A stretch of 64,000 nt of DNA from JABMQB01 sp963677475 (GCA_963677475.2 CAXXQD010000008.1:62001-126000); one strand, 5' to 3'. Shown: positions 35,379-47,454, counted from the first letter of the stretch. Notes: generated by a model from the letters alone, not told the origin. Numbers and translations are program-made.

Positions 35379-38258
35379 TTATTTATTGACATAATTATAT
35401 TCATGTTTTTTAAGTATTTCACCTTTGTGGTTCTTGACATATTTTAACCTGCCAAAATCATCATACACGTAATACGTAGTGCGGCCATCAGGACCAGTTT
35501 CAGAAGTCATTCCTACGAGCGGATCATAAGAATAAGTTGTTATCATACCATTCACAATTCCGCTTAAGGTTGTATGAAATGATTTGCTATTGTATGAACA
35601 AGAATTTACCGCATTTTGAGCATCTAATGCAGTATTATATGTTGCATTTTCAATTTTTGCCATAACATAAGTACTGGTCAAATCCCATAGGTAAACCGTA
35701 TTAAAATTATTGTCAGGTATAATATTCACCAGGTTTTCGTTGTCGTATTGAAGACCATATTTATGAGAAAAAGTATAAGCATTGCCAGCATCAAATTCTT
35801 CATCTGTTGCTAGAGATTCGAAATTATAAATATCCGTAATTTGACCAATGTTGTTGTATTCATTTTGAGTTCCCGAAATAAGGGAAGTTCCCTTATATGT
35901 TCTTATATCGATTGGTTTACCAATTATATAATTAATGATTAGACTACTAAAGTTTTCTTCTCCAGAATTATAATCAAGCGGGTACTTATAATAGGTTGAA
36001 ATTGTTGCCCCATCACTTGCAAACTGTTCTTTTTTAGATAAAAAATTATGCTCTGAACCATTATAATTAAAACAGGTTGAATCTTCTACTCCTTGTTCTG
36101 TAATAGTAGTACTTGCTAAATTGTACTTGTTCAATACGTGTGTATATACATAAACTTCAATACCTGAAAGGTTATAAGTAAGTGCTGGAAGTATATCTCT
36201 TGGACAATATTGCCACTGATCAACTCCATAACATTCGCACACTGTTGGGTAATTTTTCCAAAAAATTACTGGGTCGCTAAAGTATTTAAAATAATCATAT
36301 TGCGTAACATCGTAAATATTACTAATTTTCTTAACAGGGGTTTGGTTTCCATATTTGTAGAAATATTCCTTTTGAAGAAAAGTTTTTTGAGAATATTGAT
36401 CCCTTTCAAAATAATATTCTGTTTTACCCCCCACCCCCAAAGAATTTCCAATAAATTCAGTTACTTTGGTATAAAAGTTAGTATTATCGTCATAATAGTC
36501 AAGAGATTTTCTTGCATAGCCTGTAATATTATAAAACTTAGGAGTATATTCATCGTCATATCCACCGCATGTATTGCTAGATCCGCAAAAAGATGTTTCA
36601 TATATCTCCTCTTTATATGTAGGCGTTGGCACTGGATCATCAGGATAATAATCATAATACTTCATTATGGAATTATCACCATCATTATCCTCAATTGAAG
36701 CAACCCTAATCCCCCTTCCTCCTGCTGATTCATAGGTAATTTCTGAATAGCCTCCAGTTGGATAAACTATTTTCTTCAGCGTATATCTTTGAGCATTTTG
36801 AAAATTTGGACTTCGATTTGCCCAACCAAAATTAACAAGGTTATCTAAATCTAAAGTAGAGAAGGGACCATTTTGAATTGCTTCAAGGGTCACAATTTGA
36901 TCTGTTTTGGGCACCAGGGATTCATTGGTCTGTCCATTAAAAAAACCCCAATGATCTATATCAAAAGCTTTCTTGGAATGTGTCATTCCATAAGTCTCAT
37001 CATAATATTCAAAATCATACTTCTTTTCTATTTCATTGTCACCATCCTCAAATAATACCCTATGAAGCTTTTAAATAGCATGTTTCAGTATTGCTATCCG
37101 TACCAAATATATGCTCCATGATCTAAGGTGATCTTTTTAATTGGATTAGCTAAATCACTTTTAGAATATATAGAAATACTATTTAGTGCCTTAGCACTTG
37201 GGTGATCAAGCCTAGAAGAACTATATACTAAAACCATTTTAGCAGTATTGCTTTCAATTTCTGTTAAATATTTGTGCCCACTAAAAGTATAGGTCATTGG
37301 TACTTCATCTGAATAAGTTACATACTTAGAATTTGTTGTACTTGTTGTTCCTCCCACAAAAGAAATAGAAGTAAAATCCCACGAATCTGTTGTTTCCTGA
37401 TTAGTGTAAGACTGATAAGTAAATGAAATATATCTGCTATTGCTTGGATTTTCAATTCTTGTCAAACGCCAACTAACGGTCGCACCTGAACCAGAGTAGG
37501 TTAAATAAGCATTGGGATCATTTGAGCCCGGCGCATAAGTATCGGCGCTTAAACCCAAATTCATGATCTCGAACTGTTAAACTTGATTCTGTAGATGTAA
37601 ACGAATACTTATTCCCATCAGGAGTAGTTATATAAAAATTTCCGTTAATTTTTTCAATAGAAATATCTTCATAAGGAAATACATAAGCATTTCCATCAAC
37701 ATACAAGAACCTGCCCGAGTACTTACCAAAATTATATATATATATATCGGGTTTCCCATCCAGCAAATTATAGTACATTCTATTGGCAGTATAATTAAAT
37801 GCCGTCCAATAGAACTATAGCATGGATCATCAAAATATTGACCATATCCCAACACGTAATTCAGGTTTTTATAATCTAAGTCTTCGTAACGCTGATTTAC
37901 GTTCAAAATCATCATCCGGTAAATCTTTAACTATTCTTGTTATTGACCCACCAGACATTCCCCAGCCCAGACCAATCTCTGATGATTCTTCATTAAGTTT
38001 AAATCCAGCTGAGTTATAAAACAGGGATAATGAAAAATTTATATCTTTTTCATTTATTGTATAAATTGGAATAGATACCTGAGGCTTTCCATTAGAATAA
38101 TCAGGCGGTTGCATTGCATACTTACCCAGAGTAGAAGCCTCTGGAGAAGCAAACAGTTATATTTCCAGATTCATTGATTTGTGCAAATTGTATTTTACTG
38201 AAATAATTAGATTTGCAATAATCAAAAATGTAATTAGTGGAATTTTACTACATTTCAT
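35379..38258 (-). pseudogene. RHS companion protein (YD-repeat type), broken by several frameshifts
   Basis: One gene read as at least five overlapping pieces: an N-terminal peptide from ATG 38258, then SPEASTLGKYAMQPPDYSNGKPQV (to 37869), DLDYKNLNYVLGYGQYF, MYYNLLDGKPDIYIYNFGKYSGRF, FEIMNLGLSADTYAPGSND (to 37094) and HRVLFEDGDNEIEKKYDFEYYDE (to 35379). It ends DGRTTYYVYDDFGRLKYVKNH, the usual end of proteins that precede DUF6443 RHS genes in Bacteroidota. The first break is explained by one extra A at about 37898. Total length would be about 950 residues. Either real decay or uncorrected indels. Confidence 0.78.
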
Positions 38259-38274
38259 AATTTTCCAAATTTTG

Positions 38275-41200
38275 TTAATTATCAAATCTTTCTTCCAACT
38301 CTTTAAATCCTTTTTTCCTGTTGCAATAGGTAAAGCGTGAGTTCCTCAACCTTTTTAAGTAAAAGCATGTTCATTTCACCCAGGTCAATTCCTTCTTCTT
38401 CAACTTCTTTGGCAGAAGGTATTTCAGGTAGGTGTTTATTTTCTTTGATAAAACTTTCAACTTCGTTGAGGGGTTTTAAATTGTAATTGTTTCCGAAGAC
38501 ATAGTCGGCCCAATTTGTTACATCAATTACGACCTCTTTTGCATGAATGGAGCCATTAACTTCTAAATGGTACGTTCCTGGATCACGGGTAGTATTAATT
38601 CCTACTTTCCCGGAATAGTTAATGTATGTTGAATTATCTGTCCAAACTCCAGTACTCCCGAAATTCAGATTGTTTTGCATATATGATTGAATGACAGAAA
38701 CATCCATTTTTTTAAGAGTTCCTCCATCGCTGATAAATAATTCATCCGTTGAAATCAAACCAGATGTTAATGCACTACGTCCTGAAATAACATTGTTATT
38801 TAAGTTAGTTGCATCAACACTACCAGAGAGTAAATTTGCGGTTAATGTACCACTACCAGTAACTGGTGATCCTGTAATCGACAAATCAGAACTAGATAGG
38901 GCTACACTGGTTACAGTCCCTAAACCAAAGCTTAGGTTGCTTTGCATGTAGGATTCGATAACCGAGATATCCATCTTTTTGAGGGTTCCTCCATCACTAA
39001 CAAACAATTCATCTGTCGAATATAAACCAGATGTTAATGCAGTACGCCCTGAAATAACATTATTATTTAAATTATCTGCATCAACACAACTTGAGGCCAA
39101 ATTAGCGGTTAACGTTTCCACTGCTAGTAATCGGTGAACCTGAAATCGACAAATCAGAACTAGATAGGGCTATACTGGTTACAGTACCTAATCCAAAATT
39201 TAGGTTACTTTGCATGTAAGATTCAATAACCGAGACATCCATTTTTTTGAGGATTCCTCCATCACTAACAAACAATTCATCAGTTGAATATAAACCAGAT
39301 GTTAAAGCCGTGCGTCCTGAAATAGCGTTATTATTTAAATTGGCTGCATCAACACTGCTTGATGCCAAATTAGCAGTTATTGTTCCACTGGTAGTAATCG
39401 GTGAACCTGAAATCGACAAATCAGAACTAGATAGAGATACACTGGTAACAGTACCAGATCCTGATCCTAATAGCTCAATTTTATCATATACGGCATCTTT
39501 TGTGGGTACTTCCAAACTTCCATTCCAGCCGGAACCATAAGTTTCGTTGGGAACTGAGATATGTCCAGTAAATATATTTGACAAATCTTTGTCTGCATAG
39601 TTGGCCCCATTGGTTAATTGATTATTATTGGTTGGGATCGTGGGTTTATTAAGAATGTAGGCATCTGAATTTGTATCGCCTTCATTCCAATTTGCCTGAA
39701 CATTGTCTTCCCCTCCTCCGGCAGTGGCACTTTCTAAACCTTTTTCGAGTTTGCCAATTGCAGTCTGAACATCGTCTGAAGAACTAATTGAACCTCCGGA
39801 TGCAGGTAAAGAATAACTGGAAAGTAAAACTTCAGTTGCATTCTGATCATCGGGTACCGGTTCCATCCTGTATTGCTGAAAGGTTAATCGTTTTAGTTGC
39901 CTCTGAATCGTTTTCCAAAGAAAGGGACAAAACCGTTCCATCTAAAGAAAACACATCAATCGTCTGATATCCAGGAATTGTTGGCTTATTTAAAATATAA
40001 GCATCTGAACCTGTATCGCCTTCGTTCCAGTCAGCCTGGGACATTGTCTTCCCCTCCTCCGGCAGTAGCACTCTCTAAACCTTTTTCGAGTTTGCCAATA
40101 GCGGTCTGAACATCGTCAGATGAACCAATTGAGCCTCCGGATGCAGGCATTGAATAAACTGGCAAGTAACACTTCAGTTGCATTTTGGTCGTCGGTACCA
40201 GTTCCTCCGGGCAGGGTACTTAATAGTACTTTTTTCTTGTTGTAAGAATCGCTACTGTCCTCAATAACCAATACATCGGAATTCTCAGGTACAGCTTTCG
40301 TTGAAAGTGCATTTATTTCGGCAGGTTCATTCGTGTGAATGGCATTTACATCTTCCCCACTAGCCGCAACAGCAGTAATGACACCGCTTGCATTTACAGT
40401 AATTGTTGTATTATCAACAATTACACCGCCGAGTACAGAGCTTGTTGCTTCTGGCAACGTATAATTATTTGCATTTTCTGCAATACCATCCAATTTAGTT
40501 TTATCCTCAGGAAGCATTAAGGAAGCAATTGTTGTACTACCAGAAGGTATTAACGCTGAATTCCCACTTCCTGGATTAATTACGCCGCTTGTATCTGATG
40601 ATAAATATTCCAGGTTTACAGCCCTTGCTGGCAAACTGTCTAGTTGAACCTTTCTTTTTTGAATATGAATCCTGGCTATCTTCTATTAGCAGAATGTCTG
40701 CGCCAATTGGATTTGTTTTTTCATTTAAGTTTTCAATTTCTTGTGAAATATCGCTATGAAATGCACTTGAATCGCTTCCTGTTGACTGAATCACAGTAAT
40801 GTTAATTACGTTATTTGAATATGCAGAATCGCTACCACAATAAACCACTCGCCTGAAAGTAGTGGACTGGGTTAATGCAGCTGGTTGGTAAGTACTACTA
40901 TTTACACTTAACGATACGAAATTAGCGCTTCCAACTGATGATTGCCAATCGTATGTGTAATTTTCACTGCAATCCCCGCCTGATGGATCAACGCTACTTG
41001 TGATCATCGGTGGCTGGCTACCATAATTAACAATCGTATCAGCGATACTAATTGACCCACCATCTAAAGCAGTTGGATTTGAACTGTTTGGCTCATCGTA
41101 TAAAGCTTCAATTTCCGTTGTTGTTAATGCTCGATTGTATAAACGAACTTCGTCAATTAACCCATCCCAATAATGATCATTATTGCCATGTGTACCTATT

Positions 41201-41769
41201 TGCCATATACTGCTTTCATTGATATTATTTCCTGTTGCATTACTTGTTGTCAAAATATAATCATCAATCCAAAGTTTAATATTTTGACTTCCTAAGGACC
41301 CGTCATATATCAATGCGAAAAAGTGCCACTGACTATCATCATAAACAGAAGATGATCCAAGCCAATTGTCATTCCATAGTCCTTCATAATTTCCTGATCC
41401 TTCAACTCCAAATGCATGTTGTTGCCAGAACCTTCCGATGACTTTTCTCGATGTTCCAGAACCGGCATCTTTTTTAAACCATCCACAAATTGTCCCTGTA
41501 TTATTCCCTATTGCAATCGCTGGTAAATCAACTTTATCATTAGATCCATCAAATTCATAACAATTCCCAATCATTCCCTGTGTATTTAGAACTGGTCCAC
41601 TTACACTGGTTGCATTATAATTTCCTGTTTCATCGGCACAGGTTCCAGATGATTCAAATTTGTAGTGCGCCAATAATCCGGTGGTAGGGACTTGGGCTAA
41701 AACTGTAAAACTTGTCGTGAAAAATAATCCTAGTAAAGCAAGGATTTTAAAAGAGTTAATAATTTTCAT
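38275..41769 (-). pseudogene. LamG-domain surface protein 1 (paralogue A), with multiple frameshifts
   Basis: The intact N-terminus (ORF ending at 40576) has a signal peptide (MKIINSFKILALLGLFFTTS) and a LamG/concanavalin-like domain with GLLAHYKFESSGTCADETGNYNATS and LYNRALTTTEIEALYDE, then an Ig-like segment. Next come modules rich in LPASGGSIGSSDDVQTAIGK and SSDLSISGSPIT repeats. The end is the VGINTTRDPGTYHLEVNGSI to coiled-coil segment found in tail-fibre-like Bacteroidota proteins. Comparison with paralogue B shows single extra bases at about 40651-40653, 40156-40158, 40038-40040, 39852-39854 and 39115-39117. A further shift probably ends the ORF early at 38303 instead of 38275. Confidence 0.8.
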
Positions 41770-41781
41770 AATTAATAGTTT

Positions 41782-44602
41782 TTATTTTGTTTTATGTGAA
41801 TTCATAATATTGGAAAGCAAAGCCTTCATATGTTCATTCTCTTCTTCAAGAATTCGCAACTTGACTTCTTGCGATAAATTTTTTCTGTCCTGTTCTATTA
41901 AGTACAAAGTAAGTTCTTCCACTTTTTTTAATAAAAGCATGTTCATTTCGCCAAGGTCAATCCCTTCTTCTTCAACTTCTTTGGCAGAAGGTATTTCAGG
42001 TAGGTGTTTATTTTCTTTGATAAAACTTTCAACTTCGTTGAGGGGTTTTAAATTGTAATTGTTTCCGAAGACATAGTCGGCCCAATTTGTTACATCAATT
42101 ACGACCTCTTTTGCATGAATGGAGCCATTAACTTCTAAATGGTACGTTCCTGGATCACGAGTAGTATTAATTCCTACTTTTCCGGAATAGTTAATGTATG
42201 TTGAATTATCTGTCCAAACGCTCCCGCTACCTGCTAATCCAGATAGATCAACAATTTTTGTTGGTTCACCATCATTCTCTAAACTTAAGCTTAAAGTTGT
42301 CCCATCAAGCGAAAAATTGTCAATCGTTTGATTATCTGTTCCCGTTCCATCCTGTATTGCTGAAAGGTTAATCGTTTTAGTTGCCTCTGAATCATTTTCT
42401 AATGAAAGAGACAAAACGGTTCCATCTAATGAAAACTCATCAATCGTCTGATAACCAGGGACTGTTGGCTTATTTAAAATGTAAGCATCTGAACCTGTAT
42501 CGCCTTCATTCCAGTCAGCCTGGACATTGTCTTCCCCTCCTCCGGCAGTAGCACTCTCCAATCCTTTTTCGAGTTTGCCAATGGCGGTCTGAACATCGTC
42601 TGAAGAACTAATTGAACCTCCGGATGCAGGTAAAGAATAACTGGAAAGTAAAACTTCAGTTGCATTCTGATCATCGGTACCGGTTCCATCCTGTATTGCT
42701 GAAAGGTTAATCGTTTTAGTTGCCTCTGAATCGTTTTCCAAAGAAAGGGACAAAACCGTTCCATCTAAAGAAAATACATCAATCGTCTGATATCCAGGAA
42801 TTGTTGGCTTATTTAAAATATAAGCATCTGAACCTGTATCGCCTTCGTTCCAGTCAGCCTGGACATTGTCTTCCCCTCCTCCGGCAGTAGCACTCTCTAA
42901 ACCTTTTTCGAGTTTGCCAATAGCGGTCTGAACATCGTCAGATGAACCAATTGAGCCTCCGGATGCAGGCATTGAATAACTGGTAAGTAACACTTCAGTT
43001 GCATTTTGGTCGTCGGTACCAGCTCCTCCGGGCAGGGTACTTAATAGTACTTTTTTCTTATTATAAGAATCGCTGCTGTCTTCAATAACCAATACATCGG
43101 AATTCTCGGGTACAGCTTTCGTTGAAAGTGCATTTATTTCGGCAGGTTCATTCGTGTGAATGGCATTTTCATCATCCACATTATCAATGTTATCGGCAAA
43201 ACCAGCAGGTTTGCCCAGGATATTGTCCCATGTTACGATTCCTGACCCTGATGGGGTAACCGTTATTATTATCTCATTTGAATACCCTTCGTTTCCACTT
43301 CCATCCGTGCAATAACACCTAAACCAGGTTGTTTCAAAAAGACTTCCAACATCCAAAGAATCTAATACAGCCCCTGTAATAGACGACCAGGAACCACTGG
43401 TTGCAGTAGAATCCTGCCATTGATAGCTTATATTTTCATCGCCCCCAGTGGCAAAAGCACTACTGGAAATCACTCCCGGACTTTGCCCGGTATCAACCAA
43501 TGTGGTAGGGCATGTAATCGTATTGGGCATAAATTCAGGATTTACATTTATGGCAAGTACATTTGTTATTACCCCTTCCGTTCCACAGGAATCCAAACGC
43601 CTGTAATTAGTATTATACGTTAGTTGGTTTTGCGGGCTGTAGCCAGTAGAATTGGCACCCGGAATCTCAGTCCAAGACGATCCCTCCGCCTGAGATTCCC
43701 ACTGATATGTATAGGCTCCACCACAGTCACCATTTGTTGCTGCGCTCCCGGTTATTTCGCCCGGAATAGTGTTATAATTAATGGTATTGCTGGCTATGGA
43801 AATAGAACCAGCTGCCAGAGGAAGTGGTGTTCCACCTGTCCATTGAGAATATGCCAAACCATTGCCATTATTATAAAGCATTGTTATTTCAGATGGGGTT
43901 AAAGCTCGATTCCAATATGCAACTTGATCAATATATCCTCCATAATATCTTAAATCATCACCCTCCATCTTCTTCCATAACGGTACCAATCATTAATCCT
44001 TGGCTGCTTGTAATTGATCCATAAGTACTTCCAAGATAATATGGAGAATTAGAATCTTGTCCCCCATCTATATAAACAATAAGTGTATCATTTTCTCTTT
44101 TCCCAACAATATGATACCACTGTCCACTATTCCCCATCAAAATTGAATTGAGATTGAAACTTTTACGTGATATATTATTGTCAACTTCCATCTTAAGTTG
44201 GTCTGAATTGGAACCTTGAAACTGCCATCTTTTCCCGCCTGCTCCTTGTCCCCCATAGCTCACTGGACTGTTTGGATATAAATTATTTGTTCTTTTCATC
44301 CAAAATGAAATCGTAAAATTTTCTGCACCTGGCTGGAGTGAAATATTATTTCCACAATCAACTTTATCATTAGTACCATCAAAAAAATAACATTGCCCAA
44401 TTTTACCAATTTGATTATTACTAACTCCACCGTAGTAAATTCCAAAATTTGAACCATGAGAATCAATGGCACTATCTCCAATAATTTCATCAAATTCCCA
44501 AACCGAAACCAGCCCATTTAAAAGGTATTGAGAATTACAGTTTATTCCCCAAAATAGGAGGATTATCAAGGCTATTCCTTTAACAATTTGTTTTGCTTGC
44601 AT
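41782..44602 (-). CDS. LamG-domain surface protein 2 (paralogue B), one frameshift
   Basis: First gene of the surface operon, about 935 residues. The N-terminal frame (44602-43958) has a signal peptide and a LamG domain (LVSVWEFDEIIGDSAIDSHG, CYFFDGTNDKVDCGNN). An extra C in 43961-43963 shifts the frame; it resumes as GGDDLRYYGGYIDQVAYWNRALTPSEI. Ig-like segments, two tandem copies of a module containing LPASGGSISSSDDVQTAIGKL and NKPTIPGYQTIDVFSLDG, and a C-terminal coiled coil (NMLLLKKVEELTLYLIEQDRKN) complete it. No T9SS domain is seen. It shares a 287-bp block of about 98% identity with paralogue A. Probably a cell-surface or fibre-like adhesin. Confidence 0.8.
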
Positions 44603-44964
44603 AGAATGGATATTTAGGACATGGGTATTTTAGAAATTCTATTGTTTGGTTTGTATAGGCAATAAAAGTAGAGAATCAGAATTGTAAAAATCGTCTCTTT
44701 TTACGAACTGTATACATGAATTTACAAACGGTATTTTAAAATTTACAAATGATGCAATACCAGCACCTTAACACTAAAAGCAAAAGAAATTGATTAATTC
44801 TTTTATAATGAACTACCCTTCAGCAAGCGATAGCGTTATCAATAAGAATTCTATTTTTACCTGCCCCTTGGATCGGAGAATATGACCCAGGGATCCCGAG
44901 TACCTGCATCGGGATCAGTTTGACTTCACAATTTCAATTTACTTACATTCTTGAAACTGTAGTC
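44603..44964. other. Leader region of the surface operon with hairpin
   Basis: No gene is visible in this 362-base gap. It contains a perfect 8-bp inverted repeat, GATCCCGA at 44892-44899 and TCGGGATC at 44909-44916, lying just downstream of the LytTR gene. The stretch immediately before the LamG gene start (44603-44760) is AT-rich and should carry its promoter; I do not see an exact TAnnTTTG. Confidence 0.45.
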
Positions 44965-45297
44965 TTACTGATTTAAACGAATTATTTTTTGGATGAATTC
45001 CTTCTTTTTTGTCCTTGAGATAGGTATGTTCAGACCGCTTATCAATTCAATACTACCACCTTGCTCTTTATAATATTTTCGAACCATCTCCAAATTAACC
45101 AAAAAGGATTTATGTGCCCTGTAAAAATGTGTTGCCGGTAATTGAGATTCGAACCATTTTAAGTTTTTTGAAACCGTAATTTTTCGGTTTTCCCGGAGAA
45201 ATACATCTGAATAACTGCCCGAACCCTTTATATGTAATATGTTGTCAATAGAAATAATTTCGATGGAGGTTGAATTGCTGAGGATTATATTTTTCAT
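44965..45297 (-). CDS. LytTR-type DNA-binding protein
   Basis: A 110-residue protein consisting only of a LytTR domain: DNILHIKGSGSYSDVFLRENRKI, then FYRAHKSFLVNLEMVRKYY and IPISRTKKKEFIQKI, which match the DNA-binding beta-strand fold. It lacks a receiver domain, so it cannot be a classic response regulator on its own. It points toward the LamG/RHS operon on the same strand, 362 bases upstream, which suggests it could regulate that operon (inference). Confidence 0.85.
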   Translation of the reverse strand: MKNIILSNSTSIEIISIDNILHIKGSGSYSDVFLRENRKITVSKNLKWFESQLPATHFYRAHKSFLVNLEMVRKYYKEQGGSIELISGLNIPISRTKKKEFIQKIIRLNQ

Positions 45298-45650
45298 TTC
45301 AAATATTGTGTATCTGGTTTGTATATAGTTGACTAAAGTATAAAAAAAAGAATTGAATGATTAATATATTCTACGTTCAGTTAAAATTATTATACAATTT
45401 ATAATTGGTTCAAAGAAAAATAGAGTTTAAATATTTATAGTTAAAATTATTAACGCCAGCACTACACTTCTATAATTTTTACCCTTTTGACTTGTTTTTT
45501 CACAAATCCACAGCACTTATTACTGTTTGTTATGAAATGAACAAGACTACTTAAACATGTTATGAAACACATTTATTCCATTTTTAATATCTTATTTTTA
45601 TTTATTCTAAATTAGAATAAGGGTATTAGTATTCACTTAAAAAGATCACT
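45298..45650. other. AT-rich divergent intergenic region
   Basis: Between the LytTR gene (minus) and the NTF2-like gene (plus) there is no ORF, repeat or RNA I can identify. The region is strongly AT-rich, as expected for two divergent promoters. Confidence 0.4.
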
Positions 45651-46559
45651 ATGAAAAAAAGAATTTTACTTATCTCCCTCATTGTTATTAGCTTAACAAC
45701 TTTTGCACAAGAAAAAAACGGAACTGTATTTATCAAACACCCCGCCATCGAAAAAACAAATAGCCTTTGGGATGCATTTGTGAAAGGCGACAAAGAAGCC
45801 TATGGCGCTTTGCTTGCCGACACCATTGCCGAACTGTCGAACGGGAAACTGGAAGTTACTACGCGTGAGAAACATGTTGCTCAATTAGACTGGTGGAAAA
45901 ATGAATTCAGCAACTTAAGTGTTGTGGACCACAAACCGGCATTCCCGGATGCAATTGAGTACGACGAGGGTGGTACATGGGTGCAAGACTGGAAACTGGT
46001 AACGGGTACCCATAATGCGTCTGGCATAAACATCAAGGTTCCATTACACAATTTGTACAGTTTTAATGATGACGGCAAAATTACTTCGATCCACCATTAT
46101 TACAACAACGATGTGTTTGAAGAAATTAGGAACAGTGCCGCGGTAAAAGAAAACGGAACAATTTACATTAATCATCCATACATAGCCAGCGTACGGAAAT
46201 TGGTAAATGCATACTGTGCGAAAGATATTGAAAAAATGACTGAATTTTATTCACCAAAGGCAACTTTTAGCAGTATAACTACGGATTATAAAAAATCAAA
46301 CGACCTTACTACTCAAATGGATCATTGGAAAAAACGCTTTGAAGAAGTTGACAAATTTACAATGGATCAAATTGGTTATCCGGATTGTTTGCATTATGAA
46401 AAAGGGAATATTTTTGTGGTACAATCATGGTGGAACTATTCGGTAAAAGTTGGCGACAAAGTTCACACTGCCCCGATGATGCTTGCACTTACTTTCGACA
46501 AAGAAGGCAAAATTGTTGAATCCTCTGTTTACATTAGCACAAATCACTTTGAAGATTAG
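45651..46559 (+). CDS. Secreted protein with two NTF2/SnoaL-like domains
   Basis: A 302-residue protein with a signal peptide (residues 1-19, ending TTFAQ). Two similar domains follow, each starting with a NGT-I/V-FI/YINHP pattern (NGTVFIKHPAIEKT near 23 and NGTIYINHPYIASV near 167) and each continuing with a helix ending in the LDWWK/MDHWKK motif. This looks like an internal duplication of an NTF2-like fold. No catalytic assignment is possible; small-molecule binding is usual for the fold. Confidence 0.72.
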   Translation: MKKRILLISLIVISLTTFAQEKNGTVFIKHPAIEKTNSLWDAFVKGDKEAYGALLADTIAELSNGKLEVTTREKHVAQLDWWKNEFSNLSVVDHKPAFPDAIEYDEGGTWVQDWKLVTGTHNASGINIKVPLHNLYSFNDDGKITSIHHYYNNDVFEEIRNSAAVKENGTIYINHPYIASVRKLVNAYCAKDIEKMTEFYSPKATFSSITTDYKKSNDLTTQMDHWKKRFEEVDKFTMDQIGYPDCLHYEKGNIFVVQSWWNYSVKVGDKVHTAPMMLALTFDKEGKIVESSVYISTNHFED

Positions 46560-46585
46560 GAAATATCCTACGTAAGAAATTTTAG

Positions 46586-46622
46586 AAGAACCGTTCGTTA
46601 CAACAGGATGGTTCTTTTTTTA
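46586..46622 (+). terminator. Rho-independent terminator
   Basis: AAGAACC pairs with GGTTCTT around a loop of about 17 bases and is followed by a run of Ts. It sits just after the NTF2-like gene. Confidence 0.7.
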
Positions 46623-46689
46623 TTCCCCCAATTCTTTGGTCAATCTGAGCATAAGCGCTATTTTTAAGCAAAACTAATCAACAATTTTT

Positions 46690-47454
46690 ATGCATACTTC
46701 AAGAAGGAATTTTCTATTAAAAGCGGGAATTGGAAGTGCTGCACTTGCAAGCATCCCAACAATTGTAAGTTCATGTATTGCACCTCAAAATAAAGACAAT
46801 GAGGACGAAAATACGAGCATTTTCTCGGCAAACGATGTCGTTTTATTTCAGGGCGATTCGATAACAGATGCCGGAAGGGACAGAAAAAACAGTGACCCGA
46901 ATTCATCAAAAGCTTTGGGGGCAGGCTATGCGTTTTTAGCTACTGCCAACCTTTTAAACACACACGCCGATAAGAACCTAACGATATACAACCGTGGAAT
47001 AAGCGGAAATAAAGTATATCAACTGGCGGAGAGGTGGCAAGCCGATTGCCTCGATTTAAAACCAAATTTATTAAGTATTTTAATTGGAGTGAACGACTAC
47101 TGGCACTTCCGAAATGGAAATTATAATGGTACACCTGAGATTTACGAAAATGATTTTAGGAAACTTTTAGAAGCAACAAAAAGCAAAATTCCAGGTATTA
47201 AGCTGGTTATTTGCGAACCTTTTATATTGACCGAAACCAGGTCGGTTGACGAGAGCTGGGTGGAGCCATTCAAACAGTTCCAGAATATAGCAGCAAAAAT
47301 TTCTAAAGAATTTGAAACTATTTGGGTACCGTTCCAAAAGGTATTTACTGAAGCTTCAAAAGTGGCGCCAGCAACGTATTGGACTCCGGACGGGGTTCAT
47401 CCTTCCATTGCCGGGGCACAACTTATGGCTGAAGCCTGGCTAAAATCGATTTAA
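46690..47454 (+). CDS. SGNH/GDSL-family hydrolase with Tat-type lipoprotein signal
   Basis: A 254-residue esterase-like protein. The N-terminus SRRNFLLKAG resembles a twin-arginine signal and continues to a lipobox (IVSSC, Cys at about 29), suggesting Tat export and lipid anchoring. The SGNH blocks are present: FQGDSITDAG (nucleophile Ser), NRGISGNKV (Gly), IGVNDYW (Asn) and DGVHPSIAG (catalytic Asp and His). It may deacetylate sugars or cleave carbohydrate esters; substrate is unknown. Confidence 0.87.
   Translation: MHTSRRNFLLKAGIGSAALASIPTIVSSCIAPQNKDNEDENTSIFSANDVVLFQGDSITDAGRDRKNSDPNSSKALGAGYAFLATANLLNTHADKNLTIYNRGISGNKVYQLAERWQADCLDLKPNLLSILIGVNDYWHFRNGNYNGTPEIYENDFRKLLEATKSKIPGIKLVICEPFILTETRSVDESWVEPFKQFQNIAAKISKEFETIWVPFQKVFTEASKVAPATYWTPDGVHPSIAGAQLMAEAWLKSI

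Noticed and set aside
38303..41769. Five separate small genes for LamG protein A
   Set aside because: The pieces join into one protein when single extra bases are removed, as shown by the intact paralogue.
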